Assembly (NCBI GenBank): GCA_964035545.1
Contig: CAXIUT010000037.1
Span: 37,446-101,445 of the forward strand
From: Bugula neritina
Taxonomy: Eukaryota; Bryozoa; Gymnolaemata; Cheilostomatida; Bugulidae
Length of the DNA stretch: 64,000 nt
Direction: 5' to 3'
Shown here: one piece after another, positions 1-11,778 of the stretch
Position numbering within the stretch: position 1 is the stretch's first letter
Layout of the letters: every line of letters starts with the position of its first letter
The notes under the pieces: model-generated
Database searches by the model: none
Told to the model about the DNA's origin: nothing
Seen by the model: only the letters and a program-made list of their open reading frames with translations
Program-made: the position numbers and the translations under genes

Positions 1-2
1 AC

Positions 3-593
3 TACATCCTTTTATTCGTTAGTGATCCAGTAGATCCTAGAGTCATCTATATTATTGAGTAAACATAAAAAGATAAAGAATTGCTTACCTGGTGTGCTGT
101 ATGTAAAGTGAACGTGCATGTATATAGTTATCATTGTAAAAAATGTAAAAGATGTGTTGAGGAGTTTGATCATCACTGTAAATATGTTAATAATTGTATT
201 GGTAAGCAAAATTATCATATTTTCTTTAGATTTATACTAGCACTCCAGCTATTTCTTTTGTTTGCTTTTGGGCAAGGTCTTTGGGTATTTCTTAAAATTG
301 ATAATAAATATTAGTGGGTAGCACTTTCACTTGCTATATTTTCAATCATTTTATTAATTCCTTTAATATATCTTATGGGTTTTCAAATTTATATCAGTTT
401 TTACAAGTATGGAACTACCCTTTAGTATTTGAGACAGTAACAATTCTAAAAGATTCCAAATAATTTGACCTAGAAAACTAAATCTAATCAATATATCAAT
501 AAATTATATGAACCAAGAAATTCAAGTTCCAATCTAACAACATAAGAACAACTTCATTCTGAAACAGCGCTCAAAAGGAACTACCTCTTCTGA
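3..593 (+). CDS. DHHC-type protein S-acyltransferase, 5' end outside window
   Basis: This enzyme palmitoylates cysteines of membrane proteins at endomembranes or the plasma membrane. With TAA/TAG as Gln the frame is open from the window edge to TGA at 591-593, giving 196 residues. A cysteine-rich domain with the Cys/His spacing of the family ends in DHHC at about 171-182, followed by NNCIG. Two hydrophobic membrane segments follow, at roughly 228-275 and 315-375, then a polar, Gln/Asn-rich cytosolic tail. The TTxE motif that usually follows the last helix is present only as TTLQ. The N-terminal helices lie off the left edge. The gene is convergent with the next one, with stop codons 48 nt apart. 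Confidence 0.85.
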
Positions 594-641
594 TAATTAT
601 TTTATTCATTATTTATTACTATTAAATCAAATAAGATAACA

Positions 642-3113
642 TCATTTTTTAAATAAATTACTAAAATAGTTATTATCTTTCTCTTTAGAAGACTCATTTT
701 CCTTTTTCTTTTGATTTTGAACATATCTTTGACCTTTTTATCCCTTGTGATAATCTCTTTAAGGAGTAGATTTGTGCTAAGTTATCTATCTATCTGATCT
801 TAGAATCTAAAATTCTCTTCCATAAAGTGTCCCTTTTCTCATATCAAGAGCTTATTGATAGTCTTTAAACTTTTCAAATTAGACATAGGCAAATCCTTTA
901 GATCTATTATTATCGGATAAAGGAATAGACAATTTAGAAATATTTTTTCCTTCAAAAAACTTACGAATATCTTTTTCTTAAACTTTGAAAGCTAAACTTT
1001 TAAGGAAAATAACCGGTATAAACTTTTTTGTTTTGATTCTATTACTATCACATTGCCTGACCAATATTTTTTTATTATCAATCATTGCAGACATTTGTTG
1101 AACCTCTTTAAGTGCTTTTTATTTTTAACTAAAAGAAGAAAATTAAACATAAGCAAAATTTTTATCTTTCTCTAATTTAAGTCTAATATCAATAATAAAT
1201 TCTTAAAAATTCCTAAATACTTATCTAATTTTATTTTACGTTGTAGTTGTTGGTAAAGCACACAAAAATAAAGTATTATTTTAATTATATTCTGATGGTG
1301 GTTTGCTAATAGATAGTTTGTATTAACTTTTATTATTATTAATTTATTTTTATGCAGCTTATTTATCAGTATATTCAATATAACAAAATTTATTTTGCTA
1401 TCCATTCTTGGTAACTAAACTAACTCTTGATACTGATTCTGGATTTTATAGAATATGAAGGACATCAGACTATTTCCAGCTATTTGGTATTCCATTGATA
1501 TAGATTGTATGTTATCCATCGACATGTAACCGTTTTTTCATTGATTAATATATTTTATCTTAAACTTCGTCTCTAAGTTAACTCCTATCTCGTTTGTATT
1601 TATTTTAATTTATTTATTTTAATGATAACTCTTAGTTTTTACTTTAACTTTCCATTTTATTATTATCTATGTTATTGTTCTTTTGTAAAGATTGTTAATT
1701 TATGATGATTTCTTGTTTTTCTTTATTCTTTTATATTTATTATCGATAAAATTGAGTCTGATCTGAAATAGTTCCATATTTCTCAATAAACTATGAATAT
1801 AATTTTCTACTATGTTCATCAGATTTATGATGATGATATCTTTTCAAAATATTTTTGGCTTACTTTAATGATCCTAGATTCATTAAACTTTTAGCATATG
1901 ATTAAAAATATGAAGTATTGCTTGATTAATTAATAAGATTTTAATATAATGAGCAGACACTAGTTTTATCTTTAGTTATTTTTTATTATACTTAAATCCA
2001 AAGTTTATAATATTAGTTATAAATATTATTTCTTTATTCAGGTGATACTCCTATTCTTTGTTTGCTCACTAAAGAAGTTACTTCTTATCTAAAGAAAACC
2101 ACATTATTCGACCAACTATTTAAATAATCTTATTATAGAGGTTAATTCAGAAGTTGTTTCGATATTCTTCTGATCAAGTAATGCAGATATTTTAGTTATA
2201 TTTTCCTATTATTTCCTGAAAGTCTTATTGCTATTTTATACTTTTTTATCACGATTTATTCATCATTTTCGTAGATAGTTTATATTTTTAATAAGTAAGG
2301 TTCAAACATTTGTTTGTAGTTTAGAACTATTCTCCTCAAAAACCATATTTTTTATTTTTAGGTTGGTAATTGTTCAAGATAATGTAAATAATTTTGTTAG
2401 TTGATTTGACTTTAATTCAATGATTATAAATGAAATAATGTTAAATAGAGATTTAAAGAACTACATATTCCTTCATCAAACTAAACTGATTTCTTCTACC
2501 ATAGTTTTCTAGTTTATTAATATAGTTTTTTATTTTATTCTAATTTATCTTGAGATTTTTACCAAAATTTATATTAATCCCAAATTAAATCATAATTATT
2601 ATTTGCTAATCTCATTTATCTTTCAAAATTATACCTAATTTTAGAAATATTGTTATTTTTATCATATATTTTTCTCAAATTCTTAAATACTACAGATATC
2701 TTTTAATCAAAACTTAACATTACGATCATTTTTTAGAACATACTCAAACAAAAAGTTTCAGTTAACTTCTTTTAATAGTACAATTCAACGATTTTATTTG
2801 AAATTAGTCTAGCAACTTCATAGTAAGCTCCATCATCTAAAGCTAACATCACTAATTATAAGTCTTATTTAGTCACATTTTCTTTAGAAAATCTTTTTTA
2901 AGTTTAGGTAATCCAGAATCCTTCAAGGAGGACAAAATTTTAGTGAATTTAGTTTTTAAGGATTTAATTATAGGTTTCGAATTGATTGTTTTGTTAGTGG
3001 AGAGATAAAAGTTTAAGCCAGTTTCCGATTTTATAGTTTCTTCTTGCAATATTTTATTGTTTAACAATGATATTTCTTTAAACAAAGACCTATTAGATTT
3101 CTTATTCAATCAT
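642..3113 (-). CDS. SART3/Prp24-like U6 snRNP recycling factor
   Basis: SART3/Prp24 proteins reanneal U4 and U6 snRNAs after splicing. One intronless frame of 823 residues runs from ATG (3113-3111) to TGA (644-642). The N-terminal two thirds is helical, with Trp/Tyr/Leu spacing like HAT repeats (for example around 2520-2600). Three RRMs follow: one with RNP1-like NKFCYIEY, one with NLFLCALP-type RNP2 and KDKNFAYVQF, and one with VIFLKSLAF and RSKGFAYVQF. The last residues, DNNYFSNLFKK, resemble the LSm-interaction tail of SART3/Prp24. HAT repeats, several RRMs and an LSm tail are the family architecture; human SART3 is somewhat longer (about 960 residues). It is divergent from the ABCG gene across 213 nt. 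Confidence 0.8.
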
Positions 3114-3326
3114 TTGACTTATTTTTACTTTGATATAACTCTTATAAATAATATCGATCTATCAATTTCAATATCAAATCATTAAATCTATTTTTTATTT
3201 AATTGAACAGATGAAATTGAATATTTTGTTATTTATTGATCATAACTGACAGCAAAATAGATAAATGTTTAAAGCTGATAGTTTTTCTATCATATTTAAA
3301 TATATTTCTTCATTATCAGAACAAAA
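3114..3326. promoter_or_regulatory. Divergent intergenic region, SART3-like / ABCG-like
   Basis: This AT-rich stretch separates two divergently transcribed start codons, so it must hold both promoters. I see no conserved element. Confidence 0.4.
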
Positions 3327-5428
3327 ATGGCATAGATAGAAATTAAAGTCAACAAAAATACTGAATAAGCTGACATAGATGATGAGAAAATTATCTTTGA
3401 TCCTGTCCAGGAAATGGAACTTATCTACTAAGAAATTCATGTTAATGCTAAAACCTCCAGTTAGATTGAGATTGATGGAAAAATTAAAACAGTTGATGGA
3501 GTTAAAGAAATTCTTAAGCCTTGTACTGGGAGATTTGCTCCTAACACCTTCACAGCTATCCTTGGCCCTTCTGGTTGTGGAAAAACTACCATGCTTAATT
3601 TGATATCTGGTCGTCAGATGTCTAACAATCTTGAGTTAATTGGAAGTCTCTCATTGAATGGAAAATAAATTGACAGTGTCCTATAGTATAAAAACTATAT
3701 TGGCTATGTGATGCAAGAAGATCATATGTTGCCAACTTTTACTCCTTATGAAGCATTTAAATTTGTGACAGACTTGCGACTACCTGATCTGTCTGAGAAA
3801 GAGAAAGAAAAAAGAGTTTAAAGTATAATTAGAAATTTGGGACTCCAGAAGTGCAAAGATACTTGGGTGGGAGATACTCGAATTCGAGGTGTCTCTGGAG
3901 GAGAAAGAAAAAGAACATCAATTGGTCTTGAACTCTTGATCAATCCTTCAATGATCTTTTTAGATGAACCAACCACTGGTTTAGATTCAACTACTTCTCT
4001 GAACTTAATTCGTTTTTTGAACAAGTTAGCCAAGCAAGGAAGAACCGTTATTTCAACTATTCATCAGCCATCTTCCTAGATTTTCATGGAGTTCAACCAT
4101 ATCATGTTGATGGTTGAGGGACATATAATATATGATGGTGAGGCAAGTAAATCTATGGCATATTTCAAACAAATAGGATACCCTGTGCCTATTCACACCA
4201 ATCCAACCGACCACTATATGAAGTTGATGAACAAATAGGGATTGATGTTGACTAAAATTGAGAAAAGAATTGATTTTACAGAGGATGAGATCAAGAGAGA
4301 GTTCGAACAAGTTGTTATTAATCTAGTTGATCAATATGAACAGCATCATGAGCAAATGAAGAGTAGTCAACCTTTGTTAAAATAGTAGTTTCGAGTTAGT
4401 TAGAAAATTGATGCAGGTTGGTGTACTCAGTTCTGGCATCTATTTGTCAGAAATGGATTGAACTAGTTCAGACAACCTTTGGGATTCATCTTGAAAGTAG
4501 TCCAAGCTATCTTCTTTGGAATTCTATGCATTATTCTTTACTACTAAGAGGGTACAAATCAAACTGAAATCATCCAAAATAATCAGGGAGTTATATTTTT
4601 CTTTGTCATGAACACAGGCTTTAGTTATGTCTTTGCCAGTGTCAACCTCTTTAATTTCGAGAGACCGGTCTTCATTCGATAACGTCTCAGTAATACCTAC
4701 TCAACATCAGCTTATTATATGGGAAGAACAGTGGCAATCATACCTATTGAAATATTCACTTGCTTCCTCTTCTTGGCTGTTGGATATTTCCCAGTTAATT
4801 TAGACAACTCAGCAGGCGTATTTTTCAAATCTCTTCTTTCACTTGAATTAACTACTTATATGAGTTCATCTTTCGGTCTCTTCTTATCAGCTCTTTTCTC
4901 TGATGCATCAGTTGTGATGGCTTTAGTTCCAGTGCTTATTATTCCCTTTTTGTTGGTTGGTGGTTTCTTTGTACCTCTTGAAACTGTTCCAAAAATCTAT
5001 TACCCCTTTCAGTATACATCTATGTTCAGATATGGGTATGAAGCTATGATTTACTCTCAGTATGAAAATAATCCACTTGTTGTAGATGGACAATCATTTC
5101 TTTTAATAGGTTCAACTGACCCTAATGTGCCGTCAACTTATAACTTCTAGGTAATTATTATTTTAGTTAGACTTCTTTTGCGGTTGTTTTGATTTTGATG
5201 GCAGCTATTGGAACTCTAATCCGATTCTTTTCATTTGTAGCCATGTATTTCATCAGTAATCCTTCTATTCTTCGTATGAAAAGATAGGAAGAGGCATAAA
5301 CTACAAAATTACAAAAGTTCAACAGCATTGGACAGCCTGCAAAGTTAGAAGCTCCAAATCTGACTCGAAGACAATCATCAAAGCGGGTGACTGTGTAGCC
5401 TAGGAGAGAAAAACAAGAAACTCGATGA
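3327..5428 (+). CDS. ABC transporter, ABCG (White) half-transporter type
   Basis: Half-transporter of 693 residues; ABCG proteins export lipids, sterols or xenobiotics and work as dimers. The order is nucleotide-binding domain first, membrane domain second, which defines ABCG. Walker A is GPSGCGKTT near 3568, the Q-loop region [11 protein letters not shown] near 3704, the signature VSGGERKR near 3890, and Walker B with the ABCG-typical [11 protein letters not shown] near 3957, then the H-loop STIHQPSS. Six hydrophobic segments follow from about 4480 to 5290. One 20-nt intron at 5151-5170 is needed to keep the last membrane helix in frame; exons total 2082 nt. The tail is basic and Gln-rich. 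The next gene is convergent. Confidence 0.92.
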
Positions 5429-5508
5429 TTCACGCCATAAATCATTTTATAATTGAATAATTTATCCTAAAAGGTTATGAAAGGATTAATATGGTTTGAT
5501 AAAAGGAA

Positions 5509-5823
5509 TCAATTGGGATATGGATGTGTTTCAGTCATGCCTTCTTTTTATCTGATTCTCTCAGTTCTCCAGTCCATATAGAGGATAATCATTCCAATTC
5601 CAATGACATATTGATATGGAGTTTGTTTGTTCCAGGGTTTATACTCATCTGGCCAGGCTACATTACTATCATAAGAAAATTAGGCTTAATCTCCTTCTTT
5701 GAAATCTTTTTTCCAGATCTTTTGTTAAGATTGAAGAGGATAATTTTTAAAGTATCTTCTCCAGTTGTTGTTATTATTGTAAGAGTATCGGATAGTTCGT
5801 AGTGAAGACGACAATCTCAACAT
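5509..5823 (-). CDS. Small single-helix protein, probably mitochondrial
   Basis: 104 residues, no intron, ATG 5823-5821 to TGA 5511-5509. The first 20 residues are rich in Leu, Ser and Arg without acidic residues, as in a mitochondrial presequence. An aromatic and charged stretch follows (AWPDEYKPWNKQTPYQY), then one hydrophobic helix (VIGIGMIILYM) and a charged end. The plan resembles small accessory subunits of respiratory complexes, which are numerous and poorly conserved in ciliates; that is inference. No family is recognised. Confidence 0.6.
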
Positions 5824-5897
5824 ATTTAATTATTATTTATTAATCTATAACTAATCTTTGAATTATTGCTGATTTAATGGTTTAGATTATCATTATT

Positions 5898-6419
5898 TCA
5901 TATCAAATCTTAGATGTTACTTCTGTTGTTTGACGATACATGACTTCTGTAGCTTTTGTAGTGACTGGTTGATTTCCATTCCAAATAAAATTAATAAACT
6001 TCTTTTACATTTTTTGTTTAGATCAACTCACTAATAAACTCGAATTGTTTCCCAAATTTAAGTACTGATTATTCAAAAATAGCGATTTCTCTGGGTGCCC
6101 ATTTTTCATAGACAGAGGCAGGTGTTACAGGATTGATCAAAATATCAAGATCCCTTTTTTTATATAAATGATTCACTGCATCTAGGTATACTTCTATTGG
6201 TTTTTTTCTTTTTTATGGATTTGTTTTATAAACTTCATTTTGAGGTTGTACTACTGGAAGAATAGGTTTCTTTCTTGTTCGAATATTTTGAAGAAGAGAA
6301 ACGTAAGGGTGATCGTCACTTTAGCGACTGCAGTTCAGTATGTTTTTGTATATTTTTTAGAAGTCTGGAGAATTGGAAGTTGATTTTTATCTTTTTTGTT
6401 TTTTTTGCGGTTCTGACAT
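5898..6419 (-). CDS. ELM2-SANT domain protein (RCOR/MTA/MIER type)
   Basis: 173 residues, intronless. Proteins with this domain pair bind histone deacetylases and corepressor complexes. A basic N-terminus with RKKPILPVVQP is followed by a helical part (YLDAVNHLYKKRDLDILI) like the end of an ELM2 domain, then a clear SANT domain: WAPREIAIFEQSVLKFGKQF, then IQTKNVKEVYQFYLEWK. The terminal FYxxWK motif is typical of SANT in RCOR, MTA and MIER proteins. The start is the first in-frame ATG, 88 nt downstream of the stop of the upstream DHHC gene on the same strand. The ELM2 half looks short, so it may be degenerate. Confidence 0.75.
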
Positions 6420-6506
6420 ATCAAATTATATCCATCAGCAAATATTGCGATCAATTTACAAATAAAAAAAGAAAATGATTTTAAAAAGTGAACAATATCA
6501 TGATTT

Positions 6507-7282
6507 TCATCCTTTTTTAGTAGATCCTCTGAGGTGTTTTGATCCATCTGGTTGAATAGTAAATCCGAAGGCAAAAGAGCAATAAACTATAAAAATAGGA
6601 GTCATGAAGAGAAAGGTATAGAAGAGAATCAAATTCTTTTTCCCTATACATTTAGAAACCCAGGGACAGTGATGATCGTATCCCTCAATGCATACATCAC
6701 AGTATGTGCAGTGAAAACTTCTACAAGGAACATGAAAGCGACATCTTCGACAAAATCTTTATCAATAATTAAGTACGTAGTGCGACCATTTATTACTTTT
6801 TTTTCTTATTTCATTGGCTTAACAATTCCTGGATCGCTGATGGCGACTAATAAGTAGCTGAGACATTCTCCAATACAAACAATTTTAGTTAGTATTTTTG
6901 CCCATTACTTATTTACGTTGTTATCTATGTAGGTGATCATAAGATAGCTGATTATGAGGAAAAACAAGAAGGTGGGTAAAAAACAAAGATCTAAATTTGA
7001 TGATTTCTTACAATCTGGTCCTACTAAGAGGGTGATATAGTTATTTTTTACTAATACTATATTTTTACCATAATTAGGTTCTGTTTATTCTACTTGTATA
7101 ATTGCCACTAAACGATTTTATTCCTAATCGATTTCAATTTCATTGCTACTACTGCTTTGTTAGACTTATTTTGATTCTGTTTGTTCGATATTTGTCGCTT
7201 ATGTGATAATTTAGATATCTTCTGGTTCTTCCTTTTTATCTTCAATATTTTACTCTTCTGGTATTTAATATTGATTGCTCAT
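6507..7282 (-). CDS. DHHC-type protein S-acyltransferase
   Basis: 251 residues after removing one 20-nt intron (6757-6776) located exactly where the cysteine-rich domain begins. Order: Gln/Glu-rich N-terminus, a segment NNYITLLVGPD like the pre-helix region of the family, two hydrophobic helices, a DPG motif (SDPGIVKPM), the domain CRRCRFHVPCRSFHC with catalytic DHHCPWV near 6668, then one more helix near 6570-6640. The frame ends at TGA 6509-6507 soon after that helix, so the usual fourth helix is missing. Another frame (6335-6500) is open but overlaps the next gene, so I kept the short form. An 18-nt in-frame intron near 7045 is possible. It is divergent from the choline-transporter-like gene. 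Confidence 0.8.
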
Positions 7283-7367
7283 GGTATGTTGATATAAATT
7301 AAATCAATATTATGCTATCTCTTAAACAATATATCTATCTATATTTATTGCAATAAAATCTTACTTA
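7283..7367. promoter_or_regulatory. 85-nt divergent promoter region
   Basis: Only 85 nt separate the start codons of the DHHC and SLC44-like genes, so both promoters must fit here. No motif recognised. Confidence 0.4.
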
Positions 7368-9255
7368 ATGTATCGTCCTCAAGGTTCTTCCCCTCAACAA
7401 TACAACAGTCCCAGCGGCTACCAGCAACCTCCCACTCAATATCAAACTCCTCCCAGAGGTCAACAGTATGAATTACAGTAAAGAAATCAATACAACAAGT
7501 TTCAGCAACCTCTGATTAGCAATCAATAAGATGATATCATCATGCCAAATAGTCTTAGAAGTTGTACGGATATCGTAGTTCTTGTCTTGTTTATTCTTTT
7601 CATCGGAGCTTTTACTGGTCTATTGATATACGGATTGGTGAAAGGAGACGCAAGAGCTGTTATAGCTTTCTACAATGCAGGATTAGTCAGATGCGATCAA
7701 CAATCAACCTTCAAAAGTAATTTAAAATTAACTAAGTCGGATATCTTCAAACACTTGGAGTACTTCGAAATGCTATATGTGTCTAGAATTGTCCAGATAG
7801 CAGTCAGATAAATAGTGCTTTTCCGTGTCTTACAGATGGTGTCAACTGTATAGCTAGTTCCTTTACTCCAACTTATGCATCGATAGCTGTTGGTTCATAC
7901 TGTGTTCCTACTAGTATAGGAACTGTAAGTGTTGAATCTCTTTTGGATTTTGACTCATTTGAAGAATGGGCATATGATGTTGAAAATGGCTGGGCAATAT
8001 TAGTGATAGCAGCTTTTGGCACCATGATATTAGCTCTCCTGTTTTTTGTTGTAGTTAGATTTTGTGCTGGACCTATTATTTGGCTAGCCATCATCTTAAG
8101 TATTCTAGGTATGCTTGCTGTTGGCATCTTATTTATTTTGCAGGCTAAAGGAGTAACAGTATCTGAATTTACATCAAATACTTTATCAAAAATAGATTTC
8201 GATACACTAATCATTATTGGTAGTTGCCTGATTGGTGGCTCAGTGCTTTTTACCTTGCTAGTCTGTTGCCTCAGAAGTCGTATTGCTATGGGTGCTAAAG
8301 CTGTTGAACTTGGTTCTCTTTTCTTGCTTGAAAATTGTTGTTTAGTTATCCTTCCAATAACACAAATAATCTTTATCGTTCTGGCTATAGGAGGACTTCT
8401 AATAGGAGCTATTTCTCTTTATTCAATAGGTGATTTTGTATTTGAGAATAATGCTGCAGTTCCTAGCATTACTGTTGATGCTGGATAAATAACAGCAATA
8501 GTGTTCTTCTTATTTGCTAGTTTATGGATATTATTCTTTTTGCATGGTTGTAATCACTTCATGCTCAGTTCAGCTGCTTCTATTTGGTATTTTAACAACC
8601 TTAATGGATCAGCTGGTTCTCCATGCGGTGATTCTCTGACAAGATTAGTCCGTTATCATCCAGGAAGTGTTGCCTTTGCAGGACTTATAAATGGACTCTT
8701 CTTTGTACTAAAATTGTTGGCAAATATTTTCTCTTTTGACTCAAATGATGAAGATAGCGGCTTAGTTTCTTGCTGCCTTAAGTTCCTGAACTGTGTATTC
8801 TGCATTTTCCGTTGGTATTTTTAAAATAACATAGTTTCCTCCGTTTTCTTAACAATGGTACATATGTGCAAATGGCTGTTAACGCCCAAGGATATTGTTC
8901 AAGTGCAATGCAAGCCTATGATGTAGTGGGACAAAATGCTCTAAAAGTGGCAGTAGCTGATAACATCAGTATATTCTTTACTATCCTTGGAGTAATTGGA
9001 ATTACAGCTATTGCAGCAGTTTCAGTATACTTTACTGTCCTCTACTTACCATACTATCAAGATAGGATATCATCTCCTTTTGTGTTGACATTCCTTTCAG
9101 CAGTAATTGCTTTCCTGGTTGCAAGTGTTTACCTCTCGATGATTGATGTTTCAGCTTCAAGTGTGCTTCAATGTTATTTGATTGATGCTGAGAAGGGAAG
9201 AGGAAGTGTGAGATATGCTAGTGAAAAAATAAGATACATAATGACGACGGAATGA
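7368..9255 (+). CDS. Choline transporter-like protein (CTL/SLC44 family)
   Basis: Polytopic membrane protein of 615 residues. SLC44 proteins carry choline or ethanolamine across plasma or organelle membranes. The Pro/Gln/Tyr-rich cytosolic N-terminus is followed by a first helix, a cysteine-containing extracellular loop (ICVQNCPDSS) and then about ten helices. The family features HPGSVAFAGLI near 8660 and the NNGTYVQMAVNAQGYCSSA segment near 8850 are clear. Two 20-nt introns (7717-7736 and 8815-8834) restore the frame at both places; exons of 349, 1078 and 421 nt sum to 616 codons. The start is the first ATG, 85 nt from the divergent gene. Confidence 0.88.
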
Positions 9256-9372
9256 TTATAAAAATCCATCAATCTTTGTTTAATTTGGATAACTTATGTT
9301 AGTTAAATAGTTTGGGATAAGGTTGTATTATCAATAGTATATGATGGCAGATAATTTAAAATATAATTGCCA

Positions 9373-9950
9373 ATGTAACTTCCAAAAAACAACAATGATG
9401 ACTAAAATTCAATTTATGATGATCATCTCTTGCCTCAACAGCCTTTATCTCCTTAAAATTATCCTTTCCCAGCTGGTAGGACTCATCTTAAATAAACTAT
9501 TGATCCTAATTAACAAATATCTCCACTTGATGAGGGACAGTCTTTTGATGCGAACGAAACAAGGTTTTATTAGGAGTTTAAGAAAATATACACTGTTGCT
9601 CATCATCTCTAACTTGAGAAGAAAAGACAAATAGCGCTGAGATAGTCTCTCATAAAAAGAATGAAAATTTTGGAAGTAGTTTTTTAGTTATTAAGGATAA
9701 AACAAAGGAGAGTATTGAGAGGAGAGGTGTATTGAAAGATCCTAATAATTCTGAATAAAATAAAATTAAAAGAGCAAGAAGGACAGCTGAAGAAATATAG
9801 AAGAAGTATAAATGTGAAGTGATATATTGTGAAAGATTGTATGGATCAGAGGGGTCACTACAACAGCATATCAAACTAAAACATCCAGAACTCTACCATA
9901 AATCACAGAGTGATTCATCCTACTTGAGACAAGAAGACAGTTCAATTTGA
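9373..9950 (+). CDS. C2H2 zinc-finger protein
   Basis: 185 residues with one 20-nt intron (9676-9695). The N-terminal part is Gln/Pro-rich and polar, followed by a basic helical stretch. One C2H2 finger sits near the C-terminus: YKCEVIYCERLYGSEGSLQQ then HIKLKH, about 9810-9885. A single finger after a basic helix could bind nucleic acid or protein. An upstream in-frame start cannot be excluded. Confidence 0.7.
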
Positions 9951-10263
9951 TTTTACTGAGTTATATTTATTCATTAAATAGAGTTTATGCTCTTTTTAGA
10001 AGTCATAAAGATCAAATTTTCACATATTTTAACTTTAAAATAGTTACAAACAAAGATAATACATCTTTTTTAAAAGAATTATTAAAGCAAAGGGAGTTTA
10101 TAAGATAATATTCTATTATCAATAATATAAATTGTTAATTAGATTAAAATTTGATTTAAAGTAATTGTATTTTGATATTTGATAAGATTATTTATTTTTT
10201 AATTCATAGACTGACTGTAAAGAGTATAAATTTGTAAAGATTAATAATAAATAGTTGCTAGCT
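9951..10263. other. AT-rich intergenic region
   Basis: I see no coding frame, RNA gene or repeat here. It separates the zinc-finger gene from the inhibitor-2 gene and presumably holds a terminator and a promoter. Confidence 0.5.
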
Positions 10264-10721
10264 ATGTAACCTGAGCCTAAGTCTAAAAGACATGTTCAGT
10301 GGGACTAATAAAAGCTGAAAGAAACAGAAAAATATCGAGGAGCTTTCTAGAAGATAGACTAACCTAAGACACCTTATAGGAAATCTAGTCATGAGGTATA
10401 AATTAGATATTTTAGAGTGATGAATAAATGTAGTCCTAATCTAAGAGCAAAGAGTAGATATAAATTGAATAATCTCTCAAAAAAGCAAAAATAAACAGTC
10501 ATAATAGTACTCATAAAAAGGTTAATATTGCTGAGTTGAATGCTAAATTGAAATAAGAAGTACAAAAATATCAAATCGGTTAGAAAAATCAGATGGAAGA
10601 TGAAGACGAATAAGAAGCTAGAAAAAAGCGTGAATAGTTTAAGAAAAAAAGAGCTGCACATTATAATTAATTTAAAATGATTCAAAAGAATAAAGGAAAT
10701 CAGTGGGAAGACTCTGATTGA
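10264..10721 (+). CDS. Protein phosphatase 1 inhibitor-2 (IPP-2) homologue
   Basis: 145 residues with one 20-nt intron (10396-10415). Inhibitor-2 binds and blocks PP1. All three PP1 contact regions of the family are recognisable: a basic stretch with VQWDQQKLKET like the KGILK/WDE region, KIDQPKTPYRK corresponding to the KIDEPSTPY site that carries the regulatory threonine, and FKKKRAAHYNQFKMIQ corresponding to the HYNE helix that enters the active site. The middle is Ser/Gln-rich and probably disordered. Length is a little below vertebrate inhibitor-2 (about 205). The intron removes an in-frame shift and joins regions 2 and 3. Confidence 0.85.
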
Positions 10722-10768
10722 TCAATTCTAATATGCCATTATTATTTATAATAGATATTTATTCACAA

Positions 10769-11323
10769 ATGGCAGGCATTCTTCGAGATAAGGATAATCC
10801 TGTTGTCTTTTTCGATATTCATGCCAACAAACAAAAAGCTGGTCGAGTCACCTTTGAGCTCTTCAAAGATATATGTCCTAAAACTGCTTAAAATTTCAGA
10901 CAGTTCTGTACTGGATAATACCTTTGGAAAGGTAAACCAGCAGGATACAAAGATACATGTCTGCATAAGATAGTTGAAGATAAGTTTATTGAAGGCGGAG
11001 ACTTCATTACTGATGGAATTAATAGTAAACCTAAAATATCTATTTATGGAGAAGGAGTTCTTTTCTAAGATGAGTCTTATGAACTTAAACATAGTGAGGC
11101 TGGGTTATTATCGATGGCAAATCAAGGATCTAAACAGGGTAATGGAAATATTTTTAGAATAATGGCGGGTTCTTGTCCGTAATTTGATGGAAAAAGCAGT
11201 GTATTCGGACAAACAATAGATGAACAATCAGTGAAGATCATAAAGACTCTTTCAACATTAGGAGTGGGTGCATAATACCGCCCTAAATATCCAGTTGTAA
11301 TCAAATAATGTGGCTAGATGTGA
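10769..11323 (+). CDS. Cyclophilin-fold protein with degenerate active site
   Basis: 184 residues, intronless. Cyclophilins are peptidyl-prolyl isomerases. The fold is clear: VVFFDIHANKQKAGRVTFEL at the start, KTAQNFRQFCTG, GGDFITDG near 10995, GLLSMANQGS and SSVFGQTI. Aligned by eye to human CypA, catalytic Arg55 is Lys, Phe60 is Lys, Gln63 is Glu, Trp121 is Gln and His126 is Ser. Catalysis is therefore doubtful and a binding role more likely. The start ATG lies 47 nt after the inhibitor-2 stop. Similar degenerate cyclophilins exist among spliceosomal and ciliary members. Confidence 0.8.
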
Positions 11324-11406
11324 TAATATATCATTTTGAATGTATTTTTAGAGCCATTTATTTAAAATAATTTTAGAAGATAGCTTTCATTTGATAATAA
11401 ATAGAG

Positions 11407-11754
11407 ATGATTCGACTTGAAGATGTACATTTCTGCATGCTAACAGATGATTTAAAACTCGATGGCAACAAAGTGTTTCGATTTCCGACTCAATATCTGA
11501 CTGAGATAAATGAAAGATAAATCCAGACTACCGATGGAGTGATTACTTTGTATTAAAAGTATCAGGGAAAACCTCTGAATCATAATGACAGGATAATGGT
11601 GCTGGGAATACAGATAGACAAGGGAAGATATCAAGGAAAAATCACTAAAATTAGTACTATTGCTTATCATAAATATAAATAGTATTGCTAAATTTTAAAG
11701 AATCCAACGAAAAAAATCCAGAAATAAGCTTAAAAAGATTATGAATGCTTTTGA
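11407..11754 (+). CDS. Hypothetical protein, 115 residues
   Basis: A continuous frame from ATG to TGA in code 6, with normal amino-acid balance and codon use like its neighbours. It has an N-terminal alternation of strands and polar turns (VHFCMLTDDLKL, VITLYQKYQGKPL, DRIMVLGIQ) that suggests a small beta-rich domain, then a basic tail. No membrane segment or known motif. Family not recognised. Confidence 0.55.
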
Positions 11755-11778
11755 TAATTTATGGTATTATTGATATGA

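Noticed and set aside
3240-3603. Short frames under the standard code overlapping the ABCG start
   Set aside because: They are shadows; the ABCG frame with TAA/TAG as Gln is continuous and has the family motifs.
6335-6500. Extra membrane helix for the second DHHC gene in another frame
   Set aside because: Joining it needs a 40-nt intron unlike all others and overlaps the ELM2-SANT start; the intergenic reading is simpler.
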